A stretch of 64,000 nucleotides of DNA from Iris pallida (Eukaryota > Streptophyta > Magnoliopsida > Asparagales > Iridaceae), in assembly GCA_029216955.1 (NCBI GenBank), contig JANAVB010033216.1, positions 12,090,757-12,154,756 of the forward strand. Reading direction: 5' to 3'. Positions within the stretch are counted from its first letter, which is position 1. Each line of letters starts with the position of its first letter. Positions 35,491-48,700 of the stretch are shown here, piece after piece. The notes under the pieces are model-generated. The model was not told the DNA's origin, made no database searches, and saw nothing but the letters and a program-made list of their open reading frames with translations. The position numbers were made by a program, and so were the translations under genes.

Positions 35491-35697
35491 AGCTTGTATA
35501 GATCAGGGGGAGTAAAACTATAGGATTGTACTCTTTTTCCTTAGGACTGATGGTTTTTCCCACTGGATTTTCCACAACCAAGGTTTTAATGAGGCAAACC
35601 AAGTTTACTCTGGATCCAGCAGTATCCACCCCATTAGCTTATTGAATCCTGAAGTATTTCATAAGTGGATCCAAGGAAATGGATGAATAAGGGGGAG

Positions 35698-35893
35698 TGT
35701 TGTGAAACCCTTACTATTCATCATTATGTCATGAGTTATACATGACCCTTGGGATCATGTAACTCATGACCCTTGGGTTATGTAACTCATGACCCTTGGG
35801 TTGCCCCTTATCCCTATATATATGGCCCTTGCCATATGATGAAATTAGAGGAATAAAAATACTATTCTACGATATATCGTCTCCCTTCAAACA
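35698..35893 (+). repeat. copia 3' LTR
   Basis: 196 bp, starting TGTTGTGAAACCC and ending TTCAAACA. It differs from the 5' LTR by a few substitutions and a 2-bp TA expansion, so the insertion is not brand-new. Preceded by a purine-rich priming tract and followed by TSD TAGTA. Confidence 0.93.
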
Positions 35894-35898
35894 TAGTA

Positions 35899-36375
35899 CA
35901 CCTAATGAGAAGAAAAAAATGTCACTCCACTGAAGTTGAAATATCATTGAAGTTAAATATCAGGACATATCACTTTTTTCCGACCATGCTGAATATCCTT
36001 ATGGTCGGCCAAATGCATCTCTATTCTTCTCCAGCATCAGCATTGAAGTGCCCAATCTACTCTGATCTATGAAAAGTAGAAAAGTGTAAAGTATTACATG
36101 AAAGAAACTTCTCAAAAAGTAGATTTTAATCAAACTTACAAAACAATGTCTACTTCCTATTAGTCATCCTTCTACTTCAATGTCTACTTTCCACTACATC
36201 TCCTACTCTAAAACAATTACCTAATGCCCAAGCTGAAAATATTTACCAACTTTTTTCGCCAGCATTAATTCAAACCTCACCATCTCCATATGTTCCATCT
36301 ATTCCTCCCGGTGGTGATTCTCCTGTAGAATTCACATCTCCTTCTGAAGTGGGTGGAGTTTTCAACCTATATGAA
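35899..36375. other. Intergenic DNA
   Basis: No gene or transposon end recognised. There are short repeated phrases around tctacttccta/tctactttcca at 36149-36205. Confidence 0.5.
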
Positions 36376-36537
36376 AAACACTCTAGAGTCGAATTGAATA
36401 TTTCTATATATAAGGAATATTTCAACGGAGTTGGATTGGATATTTCCATAAATAAAAGGAATACATCAATGGATTAGATTGAGTATTCCTACATATATAT
36501 GAATACCTCAATGATTTGAATTGGATATTTCTACATG
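36376..36537. repeat. ~43-50-bp degenerate tandem repeat
   Basis: Three to four copies of a unit of the type gattggatatttctacatat followed by gaatacatcaatgga. It ends where the MITE begins. Confidence 0.75.
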
Positions 36538-36978
36538 AATAATGCTATTTGTACCTCCAAATTGTACTTTCAAACTATCCATCCTTACGTGGCAGCTGAC
36601 GTGATATGTTGATGTGGCAGCTGACGTGACAAATTCTAAAATTAAAATTAAAATTAAAATTAAAATTAAAATTAACATGAAAATTAATATTAAAATTAAT
36701 GTTAACATTAACATTAACATTAACATTAAAATTAATATCGTTAAAATTAACAATAATATTAATATTAACATTAACATTAACATTAACATTAATTATTATT
36801 AATATTAACATTAATTAATATTAACATTAAATTAATATGGACAAATTTGGGTAATTAACTTTTTGGGTTAAAATTTGTCATGTCAGATGACACATAATAT
36901 TATTTAACATGCCACGTCAGCTGCCGCATAAGGAGTGATGTATTGGAGGGACAATTTGGAGGTATGAATAGCATTACT
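36538..36978 (-). mobile_element. MITE, family member 2, at the edge of the gypsy array
   Basis: The left end aataatgctatttgtacctcc and the complement of the right end agtaatgctattcatacctcc are inverted repeats. Both are followed by an AATTGT stretch and by sub-terminal GGCAGCTGACGTG. The centre is a run of aaaatt and aacatt microsatellite units (36637-36830). It is the same family as 25593-25911, in opposite orientation. The right end lies three bases from the first recognisable base of the truncated LTR at 36982. Confidence 0.85.
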
Positions 36979-36981
36979 CTT

Positions 36982-39900
36982 TCGGACACGTCCAGCCTTC
37001 GTCGTTAGACACGACGAAGTAAGCTGTACCAATCTATGAAAATCTAACCAGATAATCAAGACAAGTACAAATCACAGCATCTATAAACGTATCCCAGAAT
37101 AAAAGTAAAGTACAGGTCTAAAAGTTATTACATTCCAGCAAATGAAAGTAAAACTACTAGTCTCAAAATACAAGGAAATGTAAAGTGCTAAGGTAAAGCT
37201 CTAGGCTTCTGCAGCCTCTAAGTCAAGAGCAACTCCAGCTGGCTCTCCTGCATCTACTGGCTCTCGGCCATAATATGTATCGCACAAAGCCTCCAACTCA
37301 CCTGCAACATATCCTAGTCAGGAGCGGAGCAAAGTACAGTTCTAGGTAATGAAACAAGAACATGATATGGAAATGAGTACAGGAGTACATAAAATGAAAT
37401 ACAGGAAAGTACAGGAATGTAGTACAAGAAATAATGTACAGGAATGTAAAGTACAAAAAAATGTAAAGTACAGGAAATGTAAAGTACAGGAACATGTAAA
37501 GTTCATGAAATATAATGTACGGGAATGAAACTATAATACTAAAGTACAAGACATGATAAGTGCACAATATTTGAAATATATCTAGTCCATGTGACCGGCT
37601 GGGGTGAGTACAAGAGCATGTACAGGAGTACATGAATATGGTACGGCTTAGGGCTCGCGTGCACGATGCGAGGCCTAAGCTATCTACATGAATATAGTAA
37701 CCAGGGTTTGGTCACATGGCTAGTGTATTTCCCCACCTGACACTAGCAAGTACAAGAACAGGAATACAGGAGTACAGGGGTACAGGATATTGTGTCATGA
37801 CGTGTCACAAGAAAGGTACAAGATATGTAAATGCACAAAACCGTAGAAAAGTACTTGTCTTGCTCCGGATGATCAAGGGCAATGAATAGAGCAGGATATC
37901 CTCCTGAATTTAGGTATAATTTGGTTATGAACTAAACAAGTGCAAACTAGTTTATCATGTAACTTTCTTACCCTTGATTTAAGACAAAGTAAAGCTAAAG
38001 ATTTAGATCTAAATAAATCAAAATCTAGCAACTAACATAAAACAGTCTACTGTAATGGACATATGAGAGATTGCGAATTCAGTTATACAGGCAATCACCA
38101 CATCATATATCTTAAGAATACACTTATTTACCCCAGGTCACATGAAAACTTATAATTTGAAAAGTACTCCTAGAAGGGTCACTTACCAATGCTAATGTCC
38201 TATTTTAGTTCTCAGTTTCTTCCTAAGATACTCGAATTTCACAAAGTCCTATCCCTCAAGAACTTCCTGTTACAGTAATGGGCAACCATTAAAGAGTGAC
38301 TGCAACTATCCTACTCAGGAAACTCACAGTCAGTGTAAGCTACCACTCGGGTTGTAATAGTTCCAATCGTGTACTCTTAACTAAAGTTCCCTGTTAATTG
38401 ATTCACTCCAATCCTACATAAATGTTCCGACACAAATTCAATTATAACACTGAAAACTGCTGATGCTCTTCTCAAAATCAGAGTTTAATCTCCCATTCTT
38501 CTAATTCCCAATGTTTCAGTCACAGAGGTCCAAACTTATATCTAATTCTTACTATTTCTACTCCACAAGACATTATAACCAAAATCTGGACAACACAATT
38601 CAGTTGAAAGCAAGGTTAGGAATAACTACTGATAATCATTTGAAAACTTCAGAGGTTCAGTTAGCTATCATTAGTCTAGTAACACAACACTAATATGAAT
38701 CCTAATTCATTAATTTTAACCAATCTGACTTGAATCTCAGAATCAATAAATAAGTCAAAAACTGATATGGTTCTCAGGTTCCTGATAAGCACTGATATGT
38801 ATCCCTAGTTCAGGTGTTAATCACTGAGATAAGATCTCAGTTCAATCAATCAAGCTAAACCCCTGATTCTAGATATACCTACAACCTAGGTTCCCTGTTA
38901 ACGCAGCATGCACCATTTAGAGAATGGTATAAATGGGTATTGAATCCTGTACACAGTCTGTTACTACCTGTTGATACTCAACTGATTCAAAACAAGGTTC
39001 ATGCTACAGGCATGACATATCAGTAAACTGAGGCTAAACCATGTAAAGCTATACTGCACACAGGAGGACCAAATCAGCAACTGACTTCCAAAGCCCTTAG
39101 TGTTGACATTTGAACTAATATCAAGGTTAAGAGTAACCTGCTACTCCAATATCAGATAACTAGTGTATTTTCCAGTGAATGCACTCCCTCTATCCTATCT
39201 GATAGAGTCTAGCCTTCCAGATTTTAGACTTCCAAGTTCTGATACCAACTCTGGGTTATGAAAATAAACTATAATTGAAGGAACTATCTCTATGCACAGA
39301 TTGAATATATATATACCTCAACTGAACACATATATTAATAACCTAATGTTAACCTTGCTCGATTTCAAGATATCATAACTGAAAGTATGTAAAGCATGAA
39401 CATATGTAAGAGGAAATTCTGCAATCTCTCTCAATAGAACATTCTCCAGGAAATTCAACAATAGGAAAAACCAAAACTGAACTTATAAAATTTACAATTC
39501 AACTCCATTAATCAGCTTCCCTTTATCTACAATGGTTCACAGAACACTGGACCTTATTTTGGCATTACACTAAAATTCTAAAATACTTGAAAGAATATGA
39601 TGTTTCACTATCAATTATTTGTCTACTGATCCAACCATTTTCAGGATACTCAACACTGTTCTCAGGAACAGAACATAAATCAATAATTCAATGCTTAAAC
39701 CAAAATGAACTCCCATGATTAGTTTAATTCCAGATTCATGATACAGTCCTTTCCCATTTGATCAAAATGAACTATATTCTTGACGAAGGGCTAGAAATTA
39801 CCTGATAGGAATAAGAAGTGATTGCACTAGGGTCTCAATGTGACACTCAGCTACTCAACCCGACACAATCCCCTCTGAAACCAAAGATCGAACAGATGCA

Positions 39901-40896
39901 AGGAATGAAAACAGGGAAATCACAGTTCAGACATTTTTTCATTGTTCTAGGCAAGACCTAAGAACTTAGAATCGAATAATCAGAGAATCGGATACTCACT
40001 TTCGTATCCAACTCAAATCTCGATCGATCCTCGTGTCCAATGATCCGATCCAGAGATTCTGAGCGATCTAGTTCAAGAATGGTGATGAGAAATTCAAAAG
40101 AATCTTAGGAATCTCCTCAAAATCGATTCAAGAATCATACGAGAATAGGTGAGTGATACTTACTGTAGAAGAGAATATGAATTGACCAATTCCACACCAG
40201 CAGTGGATTACCAAGAATAAATCTCTATCAAATTATTCTTGTCGAACACGATTCTACAGGAATTGAGATTGATAGTGGATCAAAACTCGTTCGATTATCA
40301 GAAATCAATTTACTCAGATGATGATAGCTTACCAGGATCGAGTTTGATATAAATCGAGAACAGCCGAATTTTTCCTCTTCTTTTCGGTAGAGATCATCGG
40401 AGCACAATCCGTCAGTTAGTCGCCATCGCTGCTACGGAGGATGCCATGGTCAACTCTAGACCTTGTCGGGAAGAAAGATCAATGAAGTACTTGGCAGCAC
40501 TCCTTTGCAAAATTTGAGAGGGATGATATTGAAGAAGAAACCACAACTTAAATAGAGTTGGAAAAAACTCAGATCTAGAATAATTGGCGGGAAGAAAACT
40601 TCTTCTCCACTACTGACAATTTGGTTAGGAGGAGATAGAAAGAGAGTTTGTTAGAAAATTTGAATGTGCTACAGTACCTTTCTTCCTAAATCAGTTAGAA
40701 AGGTTAAAGATGGGTTGGCGCTCTTCTAAAGTATTATGCATACTCATGCTTAAAAGAACAGTGATGTGTTTGGGCTGAGAAGCCCAAACAAAAATTCTTA
40801 GTATAACCTAAAGTTAAATTATTCAACAACTTCTTTTGAAATTATTAGTTAAAACATTAAAAAAATAAATAAAAATATCTGGGAAGTAGGCTCACA
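36982..40896 (-). repeat. Array LTR A (left, truncated)
   Basis: Aligns with LTR B from its base 24 onward; about 23 bp at the outer end and 11 bp just inside (agtcagacatg, between acacg and tccagcc) are missing. It contains ~16-bp gtacaggaaatgtaaa repeats (37375-37560). The inner border TGTGAGCC (minus strand) is intact at 40896. Confidence 0.9.
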
Positions 40897-41035
40897 AATC
40901 TTTCCCCCTAAAAAAAAATTTCGTCCTCGAAATTCAAAGCACTCAATAAAATTCAGAACAAAACAACACAAATTTTTTTCAAATACAGGCTATTTATTGA
41001 ATTAGAGAAATTTCCAAAAATAGAGTACAATCCAA

Positions 41036-44000
41036 TCAATCAAACAAATGGGGATAGCGCTCTCGCATCTCATCCTCGCGCTCCCATGTGGACTCTCCCG
41101 GAGAGTGGTGTTTCCACATGACCCGGACAAGCGGTATAGTCTGATTCCGCAGGCGCTTCTCCCTACGATCAAGGTTCTCCACTGGCTGCTCCTCGTAGGT
41201 TAAGCTCGGACCCACCTCTAACTCTGAATAGGCCACCACATGGCTCGGATCTGGAATGTTTCGTCGAAGCTGAGACACGTGGAAAATGTTGTGTACTCCC
41301 TCAAAGCTGGCTGGAAGTGCTAGTCGATAGGCTACCTCGCCAATCCGCATCGTCACATCGAAGGGCCCGATGTATCTCGGATTGAGCTTCCCGCCTCTGC
41401 CGAAACGAATGACGCCCCTAGTCGGCGAGATCTTCAGGAACACTCTATCTCCAACCGCGATCTCCAGTGGCCGTTTGCTGCTGTCCGTCCAGTGCTTCTG
41501 TCGATCCTGTGAAACTCTGAGATGCTCCCTGATCAGTCTGACTTTCTCATCTGAGTCTACCACCATCTCTGGCCCAAGCAAAGCCCTCTCGCCAATGTCG
41601 TCCCAAGATAAAGGCGTGTGACATCTCTGCCCATATAGCACCTCGAACGGGGTCATCTCGATGCTAGCCTGATAACTGTTGTTATAGAAAAACTCTACAA
41701 GATACAAATGATCCTCCCACGAACTGCCGAAATCAAGTACACAAACCCGTAGCATGTCCTCCAGTGTTTGAATGGTCCTATCGGACTGTCCGTCCGTCTG
41801 TGGATGATAGACGGTGTTGAACTTCGACTGTGATCCCAAGCTCAGCTGTAGACTCCTCCAGAAGTATGATATGAAGAGGCTGTTCCTGTCTGAAATAATG
41901 CTCATCGGTACTCCGTGAATCTGCACAATCTATCGCATGTAGAGGTCTGTAAGCTTCGCGGTCGATAGCACAACCTTGAACGGAATAAAATGACAGACTT
42001 TGTCAATCTGTCCACGATAACCCAAATAGCATCCTTGCCACTGGAAGTACGCGGTAATCCAGAGACGAAGTCCATAGTGATATGCTTCCACTTCTATTCC
42101 GGTATAGATAAGGGCTGGAGTAATCCTGCTGGTCTCTGGCGCTCCGCCTTGACTTGCTGGCACACAAGACATCTGGAAACAAATCTGGCAACCTTTCTCT
42201 TCATCCCATACCACCAAACATACTCTCGCAGGTCCTTGTACATCTTGGTAGACCCAGGATGAATAGAATACTGCGACTGGTGGGCCTCCTGCATAACTTC
42301 CTCCCGCAGATCCTTGGGCACACACAACTGGTTCCCGTGCCTCAGGGATCCATCCTCTGCAATAGTGAAGTCGTCGAGCAATCCCGTCTCTGCCTGGCCT
42401 CTGAGACATCGGAGTCCCTCATCTAGAAACAGGGCCTTCTTGATCTTCTCTAACAGTCCAGACTGTATCTGCATATGCATCAGCTGTCCTCCAACTCATG
42501 GTAGAACAATCTCGATCCCCAGACTCTCGAGATCTTCTAGAAGATGCCGGTCCATAGTGAGGAACATAGCAACAGGATATCGACTAAGAGCATCTGCTAC
42601 CATATTTTACCTTTCTAGGGTGGAACTGCAGATTGATGTCAAAATCCTTTATGAGTTTCAGCCATCTGCGCTGTCTCATATTCAGCTCCTTCTGAGTAAA
42701 GATATACTTCAGGCTTTTGTGGTCCGTGAAGATGTCCACTCTCTCTCCATACAAATAGTGCTTCCACAGTTTCAAGGCAAAAATAACTGCTACAAGCTTC
42801 AAATCATGTGTAGGATAATTCTTCTCATGAGACCTCAACTGTCTAGAAGCATAAGCAATGACTCTCTTGTTCTGCTCAAGCACACATCCCAAGCCTTTCC
42901 TTGAAGCATCGCTGTAGATGACGAATCCTCCCGATCCAGATGGCAAATCTAGAACTGGCGCTGTGGTGAGTCTTCTCTTCAATTCTTTAAATGCTGACTG
43001 GCAGGCGTCGCTTTAGATAAACTCCTCGTCCTTCCGTGTAAGCTTTGTCATAGGCTCTGCGATCTTGGCAAAATCTTTTATGAACTTTCTGTAGTATCCT
43101 GCTAGATCCAGGAAACTACGAATCTCAGCTACTGACTTGGGAGGTGCCCATGCTTCCACTGCTTCAATCTTCTTGGGATCCACAGAAATTCTTTTGCCAG
43201 TCACCACATGCCCTAGAAACTCCACTCTGTCTAAGAAAACTCAAATTTCGAGAGTTTCCCGTACAGCTTCTCCTTCCGCATAATCTCCAAAATGATCCGC
43301 AGGTGCTCCACATGCTCCTCCTCAGTCTTCGAATATATCAGACAAACTTGTCCAGATACTTGTGAAAAACTTTATTCATCAAGTTTATAAACACTGCTGG
43401 GGCATTGGTGAGTCCGAACGGCATCACCAAGAACTCATTCTGGCCGTATCGGGTGTTGAAAGCTGTCTTTGGAATATCCTCCTCCCGAACCTTTATCTGA
43501 TGATACCCCGATCGAAGGTCAATCTTGGAAAAGACCTTCGCACCACTCAGCTGGTCAAACAGCTCATCAATCCGCGGCAACGGGTATCTATTCTTGATGG
43601 TGATGTTATTGAGTGCACGGTAATGGATACACATCCTCACCGTCCCATCCTTCTTGGGCACGAAGAGTACCGGTGCTCCATAGGGTGAAGCACTGGACCG
43701 AATAAAACCCTTGCCCTCCAATTCATCAATCTGGGCCTTCAACTCTGCAGCTTCCTTCGGGTTGATCTTGTAGCAATGCTGAGACTTCGGCGCTGATCCG
43801 GGCACTAGATCGATGTTGAACAACACATCTCGATCTGACGGCAATCCTAGCAACTCCTCGGGGAAGACTTTGAGATACTCTGCAATCAACGGATGCGGCA
43901 ACTCCTGGTCATCTGCAACTGCTCCGAAGTAGACTCCCTCTGGCCTCTCTGCAACTCTTCTGCTGATCTCGAACGGTAGAACTCCAGGCGGGCTAAAAAT

Positions 44001-44300
44001 TACCTTTCCCTCATGGAAGTCTATTACGGCAAACCGCTCGCTCATCCAGTCGATGCCAAGGACTATATCAAATCCGGGCAATGGCATCACTAGAAGTCGA
44101 GCCCTAATCTTCCTCCCAGCTATAGTGATAGGGCATTCCACCATCTCACTCATTGGCACTACCCCTCCTTCTGTCATAATCCGACAGTTCCTCCTAGTGG
44201 GCTTGGGTATGAAGCCGTGTCTATGCAGAAACTCATATGATACAAAGTTTTGTGGATCCAGAATCAAATAATGCAATGGCAGGAAAAGAATGTAAAAGTA
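41036..44300 (-). pseudogene. Gypsy unit A pol (PR-RT-RH-INT-chromodomain)
   Basis: On the minus strand: protease DSGS (44254-44265), then [17 protein letters not shown] with [23 protein letters not shown] and MPFGLTNAP; RNase H with [15 protein letters not shown] and [11 protein letters not shown]. Integrase zinc site is HPGSTKMYKDL...CLVCQQVK, with core HPQTDGQSDRTIQ. The last part ends STWEREDEMRERYPHLFD, a chromodomain-type tail. The RT box that should follow LDKFV is deleted (junction 43338-43346), the integrase catalytic Glu is Asp (codon 41780-41782), and frameshifts lie near 42600 and 42000. Private to this unit is a 2-bp deletion at 44249-44252 that shifts the frame right after the protease active site. 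Non-functional. Confidence 0.92.
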
Positions 44301-45588
44301 TAGCACCTGTGATCACATCTGGAACTGCCTCATCCTCCTCAACTGCAGCCATGATATAAGCACGTCCCTGCTGTGGTGGTCCCCTCTGCTGCTGGTGCTG
44401 CATAAAACGCTGCTGCTGAGTAGGTAAAGCCGAAACCCTCTGTGGTGCAGCTGGTAGAGCTCTGGATGGTACAGGTGGTGGTCCTCCAGCTCCTCCTGTC
44501 AGTCGAGCTGCAGCCTGTGGACAGTCCCTCATCTGATGTACGTCTGATCCGCAGAATAAACAGAGCCTGAGCCTCTTGCGGCACTCATCGAAGCAGTGTT
44601 TCGACCGGTAACAGAATGCACAAGTAATTGACTGCTATTGTCTCTGATGCTGATATACAGGAGCTCTGGCTGGACGGTGATGCTGCTGTATCGGCTGCTG
44701 TGGCCTCGCCTGAATCTATGTCTGGGCTCTCTTCACTGGTGCCTGGAAACTGCTGCTGCCAATATCCCAATCTCTCTTCGGCTTCGGATCTGCCTCCTTC
44801 TCTACAGCCTGAGCAATCTTGAGAATGCTCACATATGTCGTCGCCTGACTAATCGCTACCGCGTGTCGCAGCTCCCTGGTAAGGCCCTTCTTGAATCTCC
44901 AACCTCTGTCCTCCGGTACTCTGACTAGGTTCTCCGCAAACCTGCTGAGTCTAGTAAACTCTGAAGTGTACTCCGCGACCGTCATAGTCCCCTGTTGCAG
45001 CGTCTTGAACTGCATCCTCAGCTCATCCCGCTCCATATCAGGGAAAAACTTTTACTTGAACAGAGTTTTGAAATCTGTCCAAGAAATCTGGTGCTCCGCC
45101 AACTGGGGCTCCTCCCGGTACCAAGCTCTGGCCAAATCAAAGAGTCGCATGCTCGCCACCTCCACCTTCAGGTCATCCGGGATTCGTGCCATCTTCAGGG
45201 TCCTTTCCGTATTTTTCAGCCACTCGTCCGCATAAACGATCCCTTCATTGTCCCAAAAGTCCATCGGGCAGAGGTTCTGGTAGTCCCTGGCCATCCCTGG
45301 TCTCGGTGTTGCTGGTGCTGCAGGTGCTGCTGGAGCTGGTGCTGCCGGCTCGCTGGTCCTGAGCGCATCAACGACTGTCGTCCGAAACTGCACCGCCTGG
45401 TGGTTCTGGGCCTCCATAAACTGCTGGAACATAGCCATCACCTGGGCGCCGTCGAAAGTCATCGTCGGTGGCAGCAGAGGAAAGATCGGAGGCGGTGGTG
45501 GAAGCTGATCCAACGGAACGTCTGGTGCAGACTGGTCCGAACTGCCTGCAACTCCCGACTGATCAGCGGTCTTCCTCGTAGCGACCAT
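44301..45588 (-). pseudogene. Gypsy unit A gag
   Basis: Starts MVATRKTADQSG at the ATG 45586-45588, with a Pro/Ala-rich first 120 residues. The gag core follows: DFWDNEGIVYADEWLKNTE, ARAWYREE and GTMTVAEYTSEFTRLSRFA. The zinc knuckle CLFCGSDVHQMRDC (Cys-x2-Cys-x4-His-x4-Cys, 44521-44562) is intact. A TAA at 45052-45054 after KTLFK, a TAG at 44716-44718 after KRAQT and another before the knuckle break the frame. All three occur in the other units too. Confidence 0.9.
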
Positions 45589-45793
45589 CCTGCAACAAAA
45601 GAAAACTTCGTGATTGATAAAAAAACCTAACCTACCAGAAAAATGTAAATGTTTTATAATATCCATATATATTCGATGTACCCGATTTCCTATGCTGTGA
45701 TTCAAGTTTTTCTAGTTTAAATCAAGTCCTCCAATAGTACACTAATACCTAGGTACTATTAGGATTGACCTGCATGGGCCACCACTAAAAATA

Positions 45794-48700
45794 TATCACG
45801 AACCGCTCCCGAATAATCGGACACGAGTCAGACATGTCCAGCCTTCGTCATTAGACACGACGAAGTAAGCTGTACAAATCTAGGGAAATCTAACCAGATA
45901 ATCAAGACAAGTACAAATCACAGCATTTATAAACGTATCCCAGAATAAAAGTAAAGTACAGGTCTACAAGTTATAACATTCCAGCAAATGAAAGTAAAAC
46001 TACTAGTCTCAAAATACAAGGAAATGTAAAGTGCTAAGGTAAAGCTCTAGGCTTCTGCAGCCTCTAAGTCAAGAGCAACTCCAGCTGGCTCTCCTGCATC
46101 TACTGGCTCTCGGCCATAATATGTATCGTACAAAACCTCCAACTCACATGCAACATATCCTAGTCAGGAGCGGAGCAAAGTACAGTTCTAGGTAATGAAA
46201 CAAGAACATGATATGGAAATGAGTACAAGAGTACATGAAAATGAAATACAAGAAAGTACAGGAATGTAGTACATGAAATAATGTACATAAACTACAATAC
46301 AAGAATGTAAAGTACAGGAAAATGTAAAGTACAGGAAATATAAAGTACAGGAACATGTAAAGTACAAGAAATGCAATGTACGGGAATGAAACTATAATCC
46401 TGAAGTACAAGACATGATAAGTGCACAATATTTGAAATACATCTAGTCCATGTGACCGGCTGTGGTGAGTACAAGAGCATGTACAAGAGTACATGAATAT
46501 GGTATGGCTTAGGGCTCGCGTGCACGATGCGAGGCCTAAGCTATCTACATGAATATAGTAACCAGGGTTTGGTCACATGGCTAGTGTATTTCCCCACCTG
46601 ACACTAGCAAGTACAAGAACAGGAATACAGGAGTACAGGGGTACAGGATATTGTGTCATGACGTGTCACAAGAAAGGTACAAGATATGTAAATGCACAAA
46701 ACCGTAGAAAAGTACTTGTCTTGCTCCGGATGATCATGGGCAATGAATAGAGCAGGATATCCTCCTGAATTTAGGTATAATTTGGTTATGAACTAAACAA
46801 GTGCAAACTAGTTTATCATGTAACTTTCTTACCCTTGATTTAAGACAAAGTAAAGCTAAAGATTTAGATCTAAATAAATCAAAATCTAGCAACTAACATA
46901 AAACAGTCTACTGTAATGGACATATGAGAGATTGCGAATTCAGTTATACAGGCAATCACCACATCATATATCTTAAGAATACACTTATTTACCCCAGGTC
47001 ACATAAAAACTTATAATTTGAAAAGTACTCCTAGAAGGGTCACTTACCAATGCTAATGTCCTATATTAGTTCTCAGTTTCTTCCTAAGATACTCGAATTT
47101 CACAAAGTCCTCTCCCTCAAGAACTTCCTGTTACAGTAATGGGCAACCATTAAAGAGTGACTGCAACTATCCTACTCAGGAAACTCACAGTCAGTGTAAG
47201 CTACCACTTGGGTTGTAATAGTTCCAATCGTGTACTCTTAACTAAAGTTCCCTGTTAATTGATTCACTCCAATCCTACATAAATGTTCCGACATAAATTC
47301 AATTATAACACTGAAAACTGCTGATGCTCTTCTCAAAATCAGAGTTTAATCTCCCATTCTTCTAATTCCCAATGTTTCAGTCACAGAGGTCCAAACTTAT
47401 ATCTAATTCTTATTATTTCTACTCCACAAGACATTATAACCAAAATCTGGACAACACAATTCAGTTGAAAGCAAGGTTAGGAATAACTACTGATAATCAT
47501 TTGAAAACTTCAGAGGTTCAGTTAGCTATCATTAGTCTAGTAACACAACACTAATATGAATCCTAATTCATTAATTTTAACCAATCTGACTTGAATCTCA
47601 GATTCAATAAATAAGTCAAAAACTGATATGGTTCTCAGGTTCCTGATAAGCACTGATATGTATCCCTAGTTCAGGTGTTAATCACTGAGATGAGATCTCA
47701 GTTCAATCAATCAAGCTAAACCCCTGATTCTAGATATACCTACAACCTAGGTTCCCTGTTAACGCAGCATGCACCATTTAGAGAATGGTATAAATGGGTA
47801 TTGAATCCTGTACACAGTCTGTTACTACCTGTTGATACTCAACTGATTCAAAACAAGGTTCATGCTACAGGCATGACATATCAGTAAACTGAGGCTAAAC
47901 CATGTAAAGCTATACTGCACACAGGAGGACCAAATCAGCAACTGACTTCCAAAGCCCTTAGTGTTGACATTTGAACTAATATCAAGGTTAAGAGTAACCT
48001 GCTTCTCCAATATCAGATAACTAGTGTATTTTCCAGTGAATGCACTCCCTCTATCCTATCTGATAGAGTCTAGCCTTCCAGATTTTAGACTTCCAAGTTC
48101 TGATACCAACTCTGGGTTATGAAAATAAACTATAATTGAAGGAACTATCTCTATGCACAGATTGAATATATATATACCTCAACTGAACACATATATTAAT
48201 AACCTAATGTTAACCTTGCTCGATTTCAAGATATCATAACTGAAAGTATGTAAAGCATGAACATATGTAAGAGGAAATTCTGCAATCTCTCTCAATAGAA
48301 CATTCTCCAGGAAATTCAACAATAGGAAAAGCCAAAACTGAACTTATAAAATTTACAATTCAACTCCATTAATCAGCTTCCCTTTATCTACAATGGTTCA
48401 CAGAACACTGGACCTTATTTTGGCATTACACTAAAATTCTAAAATACTTGAAAGAATATGATGTTTCACTATCAATTATTTGTCTACTGATCCAACCATT
48501 TTCAGGATACTCAACACTGTTCTCAGGAACAGAACATAAATCAATAATTCAATGCTTAAACCAAAATGAACTCCCATGATTAGTTTAATTCCAGATTCAT
48601 GATACAGTCCTTTCCCATTTGATCAAAATGAACTATATTCTTGACGAAGGGCTAGAAATTACCTGATAGGAATAAGAAGTGATTGCACTAGGGTCTCAAT

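Larger units (their letters stand above)
30096..35893 (+). mobile_element. Ty1-copia retrotransposon, gag-less and inactivated
   Basis: Bounded by ~195-bp LTRs (30096-30289 and 35698-35893) with TSD TAGTA. The order of protein remnants is protease, integrase, reverse transcriptase, RNase H, which is the copia order. gttatcagcacg (30291-30302) follows the 5' LTR and is the usual place of the primer-binding site. A purine run, aagggggag (35689-35697), precedes the 3' LTR. Pol carries one frameshift and several stops. The space where gag should lie (30303-32018) has no gag-like frame. It is inserted about 220 bp downstream of the NPF stop codon in the same orientation. Confidence 0.93.

Noticed and set aside
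36508..36811. Ile/Leu/Asn-rich minus-strand frames
   Set aside because: Translation of the aaaatt/aacatt microsatellite inside a MITE.
45052..45054. Programmed stop readthrough between gag parts
   Set aside because: The stop lies within gag, not at the gag-pol border, and other stops and frameshifts follow, so simple inactivation is the better reading.
44995..45630. Long plus-strand frames opposite gag and pol (repeated in units B and C)
   Set aside because: They mirror the real minus-strand retrotransposon frames and have no independent homology.
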